Shown: positions 1-7,200 of the stretch, one piece after another
How positions within the stretch are numbered: the stretch's first letter is position 1
How the letters are laid out: each line of letters opens with the position of its first letter
From: Armatimonadota bacterium
Lineage (GTDB): Bacteria > Armatimonadota > SYMT01
Direction: 5' to 3'
DNA: 8,583 nt
Assembly (NCBI GenBank): GCA_020696885.1
Contig: JAJFMS010000109.1
Coordinates: 1 to 8,583, forward strand
The notes under the pieces: generated by a model
What the model saw: only the letters and a program-made list of their open reading frames with translations
Told to the model about the DNA's origin: nothing
Databases searched by the model: none
Made by a program: the position numbers and the translations under genes

Positions 1-3000
1 GGCAACCAGATCATGCCGGTGTCCGAGGTGCGGACCGGGATGAAGGGCTACGGCCTTACCGTGTTCCGCGGCACCAAGATCGAGCGGTTCAGCGTGGAGG
101 TGATCGGCGTGCTGCCGCGGATGAACCTGGGCCAGGCCCTGGTGCTGGCGCGGTGCTCCGGCGGCCCGATCAGCGAGCGCGGCGCCAACCTGATCCAGGG
201 GATGAGCGGCAGCCCGATCTACCTGAACGGCAAGCTGCTCGGCGCGCTCTCCATGGGCAACGGCTGGGGCAAAGACCCGATCGTCATGATCACCCCGATC
301 GAGGACATGCTGGAGGCGCTGGACCCCAAGCTGTCCAAGATCCCGGCGGGCCAGGCCTCCGCAAGCATCAACCCTGGTAACCAGTCGGTGACGGTGGGCG
401 CGGATGGCCGCGTGACGGCTACCCCGATGCCGCCTGCGGAGGTGAGCTACGGCGGCCGGACCTTCCGCCCGCTGCCGGTGGCGCTGAGCGTCAACGGGCT
501 TTCCGGCAGCGCGCTGGACCATCTCACCAGCGCCCTGAAGCCGTACAACCTTTCCGTGATGCAGGGCGGCGGCGGCGCCGGCACGATGGACAAGCCGTTC
601 AAGGCCGAGCTAACTCCCGGCGCCGCGATGGGCGTGGCGCTGATGTCCGGCGATATTGACGTGACGGCGCTCGGCACCGTCACCTACCGCAACGGCAACG
701 ACATCCTCGGGTTCGGACACCCGTGGTTCCAGATCGGCGCCGGCGAGTTCGGGCTCACCACCGCCTGGATCCACGACGTCTTCCCCAGCTTCAACGTCTC
801 CTCGAAGTTCTGGTCGCCGGGCGAGCTGGTGGGCACCGTTACCCAGGACCGCCCGTTCGGCGTGGCGGGGGTGGTCGGCAAGTTCCCGAAGATGGTGCCG
901 GTGAGCTGCAGCGTCTCGGACCTCTCCACCGGCCGCTCGCGCACCTTCAAGGCGCAGGCCACCACGCACCCGCTACTGATCGGGCAGCTCCTGCCGATCG
1001 CCGTGCAGCAGTCCGTGCAGAACATTCGGCCGGTGCCGGGTGACACGGTGGCCCGGATCAAGCTGAAGGTGGAGACCGACGGCGCCGGCACGATCACGCG
1101 CGACAACGTGGTGTTCGATCAGTTCAAGATCGAGGACGCCTGCATCCGCGACGTGACGGAGTTGATGGACATCCTGCGGTCCAACAACTTCCGGCAGGTG
1201 CCGATCAAGAGCATGGACGTCCAGGTCACCCTGGAAGAGCGCCAGCCGACGGCCACCGTGGACCGCGTGTTCATGGGCCAGGACCGCTTCGAGCCGGGTG
1301 ACGAGGTGGAAGTCGGCGTGGTGCTGCGCCCGTTCCGCAAAGAGCCGGTGGTGCTGAAGACGAAGATCCGCATTCCGGAGAGCGCCACCAACGGCCGCGC
1401 CACCCTGGTGGTGCAGGGCGGCGCGACCCGCGTGAACCTCAGCCCGCTCCTCAGCGGCGGCAGCGGGCTGCTGTCCACCGCGGCGCCCCCCGATGCCAGC
1501 CTGAAGCAGGTGGTGAAGCGGTTCATGGACCGCGAGCAGGGGAGCCAGGTGGTGGTGTACTGCGTGTTCCCCACCGCGGCGGTCAACGTGAACGGCGAGC
1601 GCCTCTCCCAGCTTCCGTCCACCATCGTGGACGTGATGCGCAGCACCCGCAGCACCGGCTTCCGGATCGAGCGGGACTACGTGCGCAAGATGCAGGAGAC
1701 GGATTACGTGGTCCAGGGGCTTCAGATGATGGAGCTCACCGTGCAGAAGCAGGACCACCAGGAGAAGCCGAAGGCCTCCTCCAGCCGCGGGCTGGGCGGA
1801 GCCACCGGCGGCCCCAGCATCTCCGGCGGCCTCAACTCCGGCGCCACGGCCGTGAGCGAGGACGACGGGGAGCTGGAAGGCATCTCGGCCCCCGGCACGA
1901 TCCGCCTGAACGTGGACGGCAAGCCGCGCCTCTATCGCCTGACCCCGGAAGAGGGCGAGGACGAGGGCGTGAAGCCCGAGAAGAAGAGCGACGGCAAAAC
2001 CAGCCGAAAGGCGGAGAGCAGCACCGTAAAGCCCGCCAAGGGCTCCGCGCTTCCGCCGGTTCCCGCCGCAATCAAGGCGGATGACGAGGAGACGCCGGCA
2101 CGACCCGCGGCGGCGGACGTGAAGCTGGTGGGTCGCGCGGCTTCGACGTGGCTGCAGACCAGCCAGGCCGATTTCGAGCACGGCACGCTGGCGAACACCG
2201 CCGTCACCACGAACGGCGAGGTCCGGCTCGCTCCGGGCCTGCGCCTCCTCCACGAGTCCACGGATCAGTACGTGTGGAGCGTGGCCGGGATGAAGGGCGC
2301 CGTCTACGCCGGCACCGGCAACGGCGGCAACATCCTGAAGGTGGAGCGAGACGGCAAATCCACGGTCTTCTTCCGGACGGGCGAACTGGAAGTCCACGCC
2401 CTGGTGAAGGACAAAGAGGGCAATCTCTACGCCGGCACCAGCCCGAACGGGAAGGTGTTCAAGATTACGCCCGACGGCAAGGCCACCGAACTGCTGGCGC
2501 TGAACGGCAGCGACTCCGCCTCCGATGCGGGCGGGAAGTTCGTGCTCTCGCTGGCGGTGACCGACGACGGCACCGTCTACGCGGGCACCGGACCGCAGGC
2601 GAAGATCTACCGCATCAAGCCGGGCGCCAAGGCGGAAGAGCTGGCGATCCTGCCCACGCGGTCGGTCATGTGCATGGTCGTGGCGGCTGGCAACGTGCTC
2701 TACGCCGGGACCGCCGAGGACGGAACCGTGTATCGAGTCCGGACGGACGCCACGTCCAACAACGTCACGGTCCTCTATGACACGGACCAGCCGGTCGTAA
2801 ACGGCCTGGTGCTGGACCCGAAGGGCAACCTCTTTGCGGCGTGTGCCCCGTCCGGGGAGATCATCCGGATCGAAGCAGACGGCACGCCCCGGCAGCACTT
2901 CACCAAGGGGAAGGGTGCGCTGTACGGCCTGGTCGCGGACCGGGACGGGAACCTGTACACGTGCAACGGCAGCTCCATCCTCCGCGTGGAAGTGGACGGC

Positions 3001-4269
3001 GAGGCGACCGTGCTGACCGACCCGCACAAGGGTAACTTCACCTGCCTCGCGTGGGATGACGAGGGCCGCCTGGTGGCCGGCAGCGCCAACGTGGGGAGCG
3101 TTTACCGCCTGGCGCCGTCCGTGTCCGGCTCGTTCGAGTCCACGGTCCACGACGCGAAGCTCCCGGCTCGCTGGGGGCGCCTGCGCTACACCGGCGTGCT
3201 GCCCACGGGCGGCGTGCTGACCATCCAGTCCCGCAGTGGCAACACGCCGGAGCCGGATCGAGGTTGGAGCGAGTGGGCTGCCCCTCGCAGCCAGGAAGGC
3301 GGGATGTTCATCGCCAGCCCGGCCGCTCGCTACCTGCAGTACCGGGTGCTAATGCAGGCCGAGGCCGGCACCCCGGCCATCCGGGACCTGGCCATCTCCT
3401 ACCTGCCGCGGAACCAGGCGCCCAAGCTCGCGCTGACGGCCCCGGTGGGCGGCGAGATCTGGAAGGGCGCGCAGACCCTGAAGTGGTCCGCCACCGATCC
3501 GGACGGCGACACGCTCACCTACGAAGTCCAGTACAGCCGTGATGGTGGGCGCAACTGGAGCCCGGTAGCGGAGAAGGCGACCACCACGACGACCGCCCCG
3601 GCCGCCACCGCCGTGATCCGGCCGGGCAAGGCATCGGCCGAAGCGGCCCTCAAGCGCTACCAGGAGCAGCTCGAGAGCGACGGCGCGCTGACGGCCGAGC
3701 AGCGCAAAGAGAGCTACGAGAAGGCGAAAGCGCTGGTAGAGAAGTACATGACGGAGAACCCGCCGGCGTCGGTGGAAGCGGCTCCCGCCGCTCCCAAAGC
3801 GCCGGAGAAGCCCGGCACGCAGCCGACCGGCGTGACCCGCCAGGCCCAGGTGAGCTGGGATACCAAGCAGGTAGAGGATGGGATCTACATGCTTCGCGTG
3901 GTGGCCACGGACAAGGCCAGCAACCCCAGCGAGCCGCTCCTGGCCGTGGCCGTGAGCGAGCCGTTCATCGTTAGCAACCAGGTTCCCGACCTGTTCGTCT
4001 TCGAGCGCGGGATCGCGGTGGATGACGACAAGAGCGCCGCCGTCTCCGGCTTTGCGGCCGGCCGTGTGGCGCTGAAGGGCGCGCAGTACCGCTTGGGCAC
4101 CGGCGACTGGAATGCCATCGAGTCCGAAGACGGCATCTGGGACAGCGCCTTCGAATCGTTCCGGTTCAAGGTCCCGGGCTGCCCCGCCGGTGAGCACACG
4201 ATGGAAGTGCGGCTGGTGGACGCCGCCGGCAACGCCAGCACCAGCAAGGTGAAGTTCAAGGTGCCGTGA
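1..4269 (+). CDS. SpoIVB/S55 peptidase-like, beta-propeller and Ig-like multidomain exported protein (5' partial)
   Basis: The frame is open from base 1, so the true start and a probable signal peptide lie upstream. Numbering uses the ATG at base 13 as residue 1 (1418 residues to the TGA). Residues 1-100 match the serine half of peptidase S55: GMKGYG (9-14), VFRGTKIERF (17-26) and GMSGSPIY (63-70, candidate nucleophile S65). GFGHPW (233-238, H236) resembles the histidine motif of the family. Residues 582-735 are a charged, Gly/Ser/Lys/Glu-rich linker. Residues 748-1034 hold seven repeats ending in strands such as ILKV, VFKI, IYRI, VYRV, IIRI, ILRV and VYRL, usually with YAGT turns, so a seven-bladed propeller. 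Residues 1040-1132 look like a beta-sandwich or jelly roll. Residues 1137-1320 form an Ig/FN3-like domain interrupted by a helical insert (about 1190-1275), and 1326-1418 a second Ig-like domain. Known S55 proteins are processing or signalling proteases; proteolytic activity here is uncertain. An envelope location is inferred. Confidence 0.9.
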   Translation, partial: GNQIMPVSEVRTGMKGYGLTVFRGTKIERFSVEVIGVLPRMNLGQALVLARCSGGPISERGANLIQGMSGSPIYLNGKLLGALSMGNGWGKDPIVMITPIEDMLEALDPKLSKIPAGQASASINPGNQSVTVGADGRVTATPMPPAEVSYGGRTFRPLPVALSVNGLSGSALDHLTSALKPYNLSVMQGGGGAGTMDKPFKAELTPGAAMGVALMSGDIDVTALGTVTYRNGNDILGFGHPWFQIGAGEFGLTTAWIHDVFPSFNVSSKFWSPGELVGTVTQDRPFGVAGVVGKFPKMVPVSCSVSDLSTGRSRTFKAQATTHPLLIGQLLPIAVQQSVQNIRPVPGDTVARIKLKVETDGAGTITRDNVVFDQFKIEDACIRDVTELMDILRSNNFRQVPIKSMDVQVTLEERQPTATVDRVFMGQDRFEPGDEVEVGVVLRPFRKEPVVLKTKIRIPESATNGRATLVVQGGATRVNLSPLLSGGSGLLSTAAPPDASLKQVVKRFMDREQGSQVVVYCVFPTAAVNVNGERLSQLPSTIVDVMRSTRSTGFRIERDYVRKMQETDYVVQGLQMMELTVQKQDHQEKPKASSSRGLGGATGGPSISGGLNSGATAVSEDDGELEGISAPGTIRLNVDGKPRLYRLTPEEGEDEGVKPEKKSDGKTSRKAESSTVKPAKGSALPPVPAAIKADDEETPARPAAADVKLVGRAASTWLQTSQADFEHGTLANTAVTTNGEVRLAPGLRLLHESTDQYVWSVAGMKGAVYAGTGNGGNILKVERDGKSTVFFRTGELEVHALVKDKEGNLYAGTSPNGKVFKITPDGKATELLALNGSDSASDAGGKFVLSLAVTDDGTVYAGTGPQAKIYRIKPGAKAEELAILPTRSVMCMVVAAGNVLYAGTAEDGTVYRVRTDATSNNVTVLYDTDQPVVNGLVLDPKGNLFAACAPSGEIIRIEADGTPRQHFTKGKGALYGLVADRDGNLYTCNGSSILRVEVDGEATVLTDPHKGNFTCLAWDDEGRLVAGSANVGSVYRLAPSVSGSFESTVHDAKLPARWGRLRYTGVLPTGGVLTIQSRSGNTPEPDRGWSEWAAPRSQEGGMFIASPAARYLQYRVLMQAEAGTPAIRDLAISYLPRNQAPKLALTAPVGGEIWKGAQTLKWSATDPDGDTLTYEVQYSRDGGRNWSPVAEKATTTTTAPAATAVIRPGKASAEAALKRYQEQLESDGALTAEQRKESYEKAKALVEKYMTENPPASVEAAPAAPKAPEKPGTQPTGVTRQAQVSWDTKQVEDGIYMLRVVATDKASNPSEPLLAVAVSEPFIVSNQVPDLFVFERGIAVDDDKSAAVSGFAAGRVALKGAQYRLGTGDWNAIESEDGIWDSAFESFRFKVPGCPAGEHTMEVRLVDAAGNASTSKVKFKVP

Positions 4270-4296
4270 TCGAGTAGCACCTCGGGACGTCGTCAG

Positions 4297-4338
4297 GTAG
4301 AGGGATGCAGCCGCGCGGTTGCATCCCTCTACTTCTTT
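4297..4338 (+). terminator. Intrinsic terminator of the S55/propeller gene
   Basis: The arms GTAGAGGGATGCA (4297-4309) and TGCATCCCTCTAC (4320-4332) pair perfectly over 13 bp. One G-U pair and two C-G pairs extend the stem to 16 bp, closing on a GCGC tetraloop. TTCTTT follows directly at 4333-4338. It begins 27 bases after the stop codon of the large gene. This is a textbook rho-independent terminator. Confidence 0.9.
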
Positions 4339-4549
4339 GAACCACGCCTCGGGACTGCCGATGCTGAAGCCATGCAAGCAGCCTCGCCGGCCCTGGTTGT
4401 GGACACTGCTACTGCGGCTGGTGATCCCGGTGGTGCTCGTGCTGGGAAGCGCTGCTGGGAACGCATCTCCAGTGGAAGGGTCACGACCTGACCACTGATT
4501 GGCGAGTAACACGGACCTCGCCGCTGCCTGTCGGCCTGGTCTGCGCCCC

Positions 4550-4573
4550 GCGTACCCGGCGCAGCGGGTACGC
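4550..4573. repeat. Perfect 9-bp inverted repeat
   Basis: GCGTACCCG (4550-4558) and CGGGTACGC (4565-4573) are exact reverse complements separated by six bases. The repeat lies within the disrupted small gene and has no T-tract, so it is not an obvious terminator. Confidence 0.7.
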
Positions 4574-4603
4574 CTTCCGCCGCGGTAACCTGACCATGGC
4601 TCG

Positions 4604-4617
4604 GGTAGGCGCCTACC
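4604..4617. repeat. Perfect 14-bp palindrome
   Basis: GGTAGGCGCCTACC equals its own reverse complement. It lies 30 bases after the 9-bp inverted repeat and near the 3' end of the disrupted small gene. Its role is unknown; it could be a protein-binding site or a chance palindrome in GC-rich coding DNA. Confidence 0.6.
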
Positions 4618-4700
4618 GGTTCACGGCGGAGTACTGGGGTCCGTGGGCGGACCTCCCGTAGCGGTAGCGATGCCTCCCGCGGTGGTGGCGACCTCCGCCG

Positions 4701-6608
4701 TCACTCCTCCGCGTCCTCCGCCTCGATTTGCTGCAGCTTCGCGTGCAGCTCCTCCCGCTCCCCGGGGAACAGGTGCGGCAGCGACACCCAGTACTGGTAG
4801 AGCGGATACTCCCAGCAGCAATAGCTCGGCTCCGGCCGGTGGTCCGCCAGCAGTTGGAACGCCTCCCCGATCTGCGGCGAGAACGCCTCGTTCTCCTGTC
4901 CGAGCCGGGCCAGCGCCCGGATGGCGGCGATGGTGGCCCAGTCCTGCGGCCCGTGCAGCGCGGAGAGCAGCGCCTCCCGCCGCACCGAGCCGTCCCAGCC
5001 CTCGTCCAGGTGGGCGAGCGCGTGCGCCGCCGTCTGCTGGACGCGCGGCAGCCACGCCAGCGCCGTAGAGCCCTCCGGCACCGGCGGCGGGTGGACCATC
5101 ACCGCGAGGATCTCTCCGGCACGGTCGGGCCCCAGCGCTTCCGCCGCATGGCTCGCGGCGGCCCAACTGCGGTCCTCGTCATAGGGGGCCAGCGCGATCT
5201 CCCGGATCTGCTCCACCACATCCGGCGCGGGCGGGGGCAGCGCCGGGAACGGGTCGGTGCCTTCGTAGCGCCAGAGGAGATACCGGACTTCCGTGATCGG
5301 CTGCCGCGGATCCGGCTGTGGAATCGCTTCCACTTCCGTCTCTAGTTGGAGGTCCGCTCCCAGCGCGGCCATTTCGAGCTGGAAGGCGAGGGTGTTGCTC
5401 GGCGCCTCGATCGAGGAGATGGAGAGCTTCACGCTGCCGCCCGGACCTTGCTCCGCCTGCTCCGCCAGGCTATCCCGGAGTTGCCGGAGCACGTTGGCGG
5501 TGGCGTCCACCGGTTCCGGCAGCGCGATCACATACGCCTGGTTCACGAGCTGCTGGGCGCGACCGTTGCCCTTGTTCGCCAGCTCGATCAGCGCTTTGAG
5601 GTGGCGCTCATCCTCGGTGAGCATCCACCGGCAGAATAGGGCTGAAGGGTGGGCCCACTCGTGGCGACGCTCCTTCTTCAGCGCGTTCTCATACCAGCCC
5701 AGGGCGCGCTGCCACAGCTCGCGCTCGAAGAACGTATCCCCGGCTTCCAGCCGGGCGCTCATGTCCGTAGGGTCCAGCCGGAGCGCCAGCTCGAATGCCT
5801 GCTCCGCGCCGTCAACGTCGTCCTTCTGGCGCAGGATCAGGCCGAGTGCGGTGGCGAGGTGCCAGCTCGGCGTGCGCTCCAGGGCCGGCCGGACCACCGC
5901 TTCCGCCTCCTCGAACAGCCCGGCTTTGCGGAACAGGCCCGCCCGGAGCATCCCGGTCATGCCGTCGCCGGGGTACACCCGCGCGAAGCGATCGCAGAGC
6001 CGCGACCAGCGCCGGATCTCTCGTAGTCTCCGGGCCGAGGTGAGGCGGGCCTCTGGGAAGCGGTTCAGCACCTGGGAGAAGAGGAACAGGCCGGTCTGCT
6101 CGGGGAGCGATTCCACGGCGCCGGCCGGCTCCAGCCAATCCAGCGCCCACGCCTCCAGGTAGCGGGAATCCGGCTTCGCGCGCGCTACGCTCGCCAGCAG
6201 CTCGCACGCGTCCGCCAGGCGGCCCTCCCGGTGCCAGAGGTAGGCCCGCAGCGCCTCGGTGGTGTAGTAGGCCTCTTCGCCGCGCGGAATCAGCTTCTCG
6301 GGGTTCGGTCCCGCGGCAGCGAGGTAGCGGTGCAGCAGGTCCACCCACTCCGGGTTCCCGGGGTCGAAGCCGAGCAGGTTGGCCAGGTGGCTGGCGCCGT
6401 GCGCGAGGTTGTTCCCAGCCTCCAGCTCGCCCCGCGCGATGAACCATTCGAAATCCGCGGAGCCCTGGCGGAGTTCGATCGCCCCGTGGTCGCAGCCCTC
6501 ATCACTCGGGGTTTCCGCGGCTCCGGCCGGCGTCTCGGCGGCTTCGGCCGGGGTTTCCGCAGCCTCGGAGCCGCTCTCCTTCTTCAACAGTTTCCGCCAC
6601 CAGGACAT
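4701..6608 (-). CDS. TPR and HEAT-like repeat protein of unknown function
   Basis: The protein has 635 residues. The start ATG (6608-6606) is chosen because GGAGGT lies nine bases upstream and the product opens as MSWWRKLLKKE. The frame stays open further upstream, but that sequence is Arg/Pro-rich and not protein-like. Residues 1-10 form a short basic amphipathic stretch. Residues 16-36 are three copies of an AAETP-based heptad. Residues 215-315 contain TPR-type helix pairs, for example around AGLFEEAEAVVRPALER and AEQAFELALRLDP. Residues 480-590 are Ala/Leu-rich helices resembling HEAT repeats. The C-terminus is acidic. There is no signal peptide or membrane segment, so it is probably cytosolic. 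Both repeat types are protein-protein scaffolds, and nothing points to an enzyme. It lies downstream of the SEC-C gene on the same strand (195-base gap) and is convergent with the small gene before it. Confidence 0.9.
   Translation of the reverse strand: MSWWRKLLKKESGSEAAETPAEAAETPAGAAETPSDEGCDHGAIELRQGSADFEWFIARGELEAGNNLAHGASHLANLLGFDPGNPEWVDLLHRYLAAAGPNPEKLIPRGEEAYYTTEALRAYLWHREGRLADACELLASVARAKPDSRYLEAWALDWLEPAGAVESLPEQTGLFLFSQVLNRFPEARLTSARRLREIRRWSRLCDRFARVYPGDGMTGMLRAGLFRKAGLFEEAEAVVRPALERTPSWHLATALGLILRQKDDVDGAEQAFELALRLDPTDMSARLEAGDTFFERELWQRALGWYENALKKERRHEWAHPSALFCRWMLTEDERHLKALIELANKGNGRAQQLVNQAYVIALPEPVDATANVLRQLRDSLAEQAEQGPGGSVKLSISSIEAPSNTLAFQLEMAALGADLQLETEVEAIPQPDPRQPITEVRYLLWRYEGTDPFPALPPPAPDVVEQIREIALAPYDEDRSWAAASHAAEALGPDRAGEILAVMVHPPPVPEGSTALAWLPRVQQTAAHALAHLDEGWDGSVRREALLSALHGPQDWATIAAIRALARLGQENEAFSPQIGEAFQLLADHRPEPSYCCWEYPLYQYWVSLPHLFPGEREELHAKLQQIEAEDAEE
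6501..6563 (-). repeat. Three tandem 21-bp units encoding an AAETP heptad
   Basis: On the minus strand these 63 bases encode AAETPAE, AAETPAG and AAETPSD, residues 16-36 of the TPR/HEAT protein. The DNA copies differ mostly at third positions, so the peptide is better conserved than the DNA. It is probably a flexible linker between the basic N-terminus and the folded part. Confidence 0.8.
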
Positions 6609-6617
6609 GCCGGACGC

Positions 6618-6623
6618 ACCTCC
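6618..6623 (-). promoter_or_regulatory. Ribosome binding site fixing the TPR/HEAT start
   Basis: The minus strand reads GGAGGT followed by nine bases and then the ATG at 6608. This strong Shine-Dalgarno match decides between this start and an 85-residue longer frame opening at 6863. Confidence 0.8.
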
Positions 6624-6765
6624 GCAGCAGGTCGAGGACGCAGCGGCGCGTGGACGCCGCGGTCGGGGGAGCTTCGCATCCGGCTGTTCCGGAGCGCGGT
6701 GGGACCACGCGACAACGGATGCAAAAGCACTGTACTGCGAATCGAGGGGAGCGTCCACCTGGGGT

Positions 6766-6792
6766 GGGAGCGGCGCGGCGGGCGCCGCTCCC
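6766..6792 (-). terminator. GC-rich hairpin after the SEC-C gene, probable terminator
   Basis: GGGAGCGGCGC (6766-6776) and GCGCCGCTCCC (6782-6792) pair perfectly over 11 bp with a five-base loop. On the minus strand the hairpin begins ten bases after the repaired SEC-C stop (6805-6803). No T-tract follows, so efficient intrinsic termination is uncertain. Its position supports 6803 rather than 6867 as the original end of the SEC-C gene. Confidence 0.5.
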
Positions 6793-6802
6793 GGTTGCGC
6801 GA

Positions 6803-7053
6803 CTACTCGCGGTAATACACGGCCCGACCGGCGCCGTCGAAGCTGCCGGAGTTGCGGCAGCACCGTTTAAAAGCGGCGCCCGGAGCCGCAGGGGCACGGG
6901 TCTTCGTTGCCGAGCTTCTCCAGCAGCTCCTTGCCGCCGTGCACGACGCGGAGCCCGCGTCCGACGCACGTCTCGGAGGGGAAGCCCCGGCGGCGCTTAC
7001 TGATCGGGCCAAAGGCAGTGCTCGTGAGAGCTGCGGTTGCGATTGCGGGACAT
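6803..7053 (-). pseudogene. Small SEC-C zinc-motif protein split over three reading frames
   Basis: The start ATG (7053-7051) has CGGAGG six bases upstream and opens [16 protein letters not shown], reaching TAA at 6999-6997. A second frame continues [13 protein letters not shown] and then [20 protein letters not shown], ending at TAA 6869-6867 straight after RRF. The third frame supplies KRCCRNSGSFDGAGRAVYYRE and ends at TAG 6805-6803. Joined, these give 82 residues with a complete SEC-C motif, C-P-C then eight residues then C-C, which in known SEC-C proteins (for example the SecA C-terminus) binds zinc. Each join needs one base removed: near CCC/TTT at about 7004-7013, and in the TTTT run at 6869-6872. 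Sequencing insertions are the likeliest cause; true decay or programmed +1 frameshifting at UUU-UAA are alternatives. The cellular role is unknown. It lies upstream of the TPR/HEAT gene on the same strand. Confidence 0.75.
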
Positions 7054-7059
7054 GATGAG

Positions 7060-7065
7060 CCTCCG
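7060..7065 (-). promoter_or_regulatory. Ribosome binding site fixing the SEC-C start
   Basis: The minus strand reads CGGAGG, six bases (CTCATC), then the ATG at 7053. It selects the MSRNRNR start over an ATG at 7112 in another frame that would include non-protein-like sequence. Confidence 0.75.
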
Positions 7066-7115
7066 TTTCTGCCGGCGGGCAACTGATGATCGCGCGGGCC
7101 GGCCGGCATCACTAT

Positions 7116-7132
7116 CGGCTCGATGCGAGCCG
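7116..7132. repeat. Perfect 7-bp inverted repeat in the divergent intergenic region
   Basis: CGGCTCG (7116-7122) and CGAGCCG (7126-7132) are exact reverse complements around a three-base loop. The repeat lies about 50 bases before the SEC-C ribosome binding site on the minus strand. It could be an operator or an RNA hairpin in the SEC-C leader. Confidence 0.45.
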
Positions 7133-7200
7133 GTGCTAAAGGACGTGTGGGGGTAGTCTGGTTGCCTCACGCCAGAGCGCTCATACCGCCGCCAACTCGG

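Larger units (their letters stand above)
4361..4661 (+). pseudogene. Small protein with N-terminal hydrophobic helix, interrupted by one frame break
   Basis: From ATG 4361 the frame reads a basic N-terminus (MLKPCKQPRRPWLW), then a hydrophobic helix (LLLRLVIPVVLVLGSAAG), and stops at TGA 4496-4498 after 45 residues. From about 4464 the next frame reads as plausible protein (HLQWKGHDLTTDWRV, later YRFTAEYWGPWADLP) up to TAG 4659-4661. Removing one base in the overlap, for example from GGG 4457-4459, joins them into 99 residues. The product would be a small exported or single-pass membrane protein of unknown family. There is no clear ribosome binding site, and only 22 bases separate the upstream terminator from the ATG, so I see no promoter of its own. 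It may be a real gene with a sequencing insertion, a decaying gene, or chance. The protein-like character on both sides of the break favours one of the first two. Confidence 0.5.

Noticed and set aside
973..3150. A 725-codon open frame on the minus strand opposite the large protein gene
   Set aside because: Its translation is rich in His, Arg, Gly and Ala without recognisable motifs, as expected for the antisense of GC-rich coding DNA. The plus-strand frame contains clear domains throughout.
3349..4512. A 387-codon minus-strand open frame across the end of the large gene and its terminator
   Set aside because: It runs antisense through the intrinsic terminator and the Ig-like coding sequence, and its product is His/Arg/Gly-rich without domains.
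5293..6162. A 289-codon plus-strand open frame opposite the TPR/HEAT gene
   Set aside because: Ser/Arg-rich antisense shadow; the minus-strand frame has TPR helices and a good start.
6609..6863. An 85-residue N-terminal extension of the TPR/HEAT protein
   Set aside because: The extension is Arg/Pro/Ala-rich, overlaps the hairpin and the 3' end of the SEC-C gene, and lacks a ribosome binding site, whereas the ATG at 6608 has a strong one.
7080..7200. Possible tRNA or structured RNA in the divergent intergenic region
   Set aside because: Only one short hairpin is present, with no cloverleaf, T-loop or acceptor stem pairing found on either strand.
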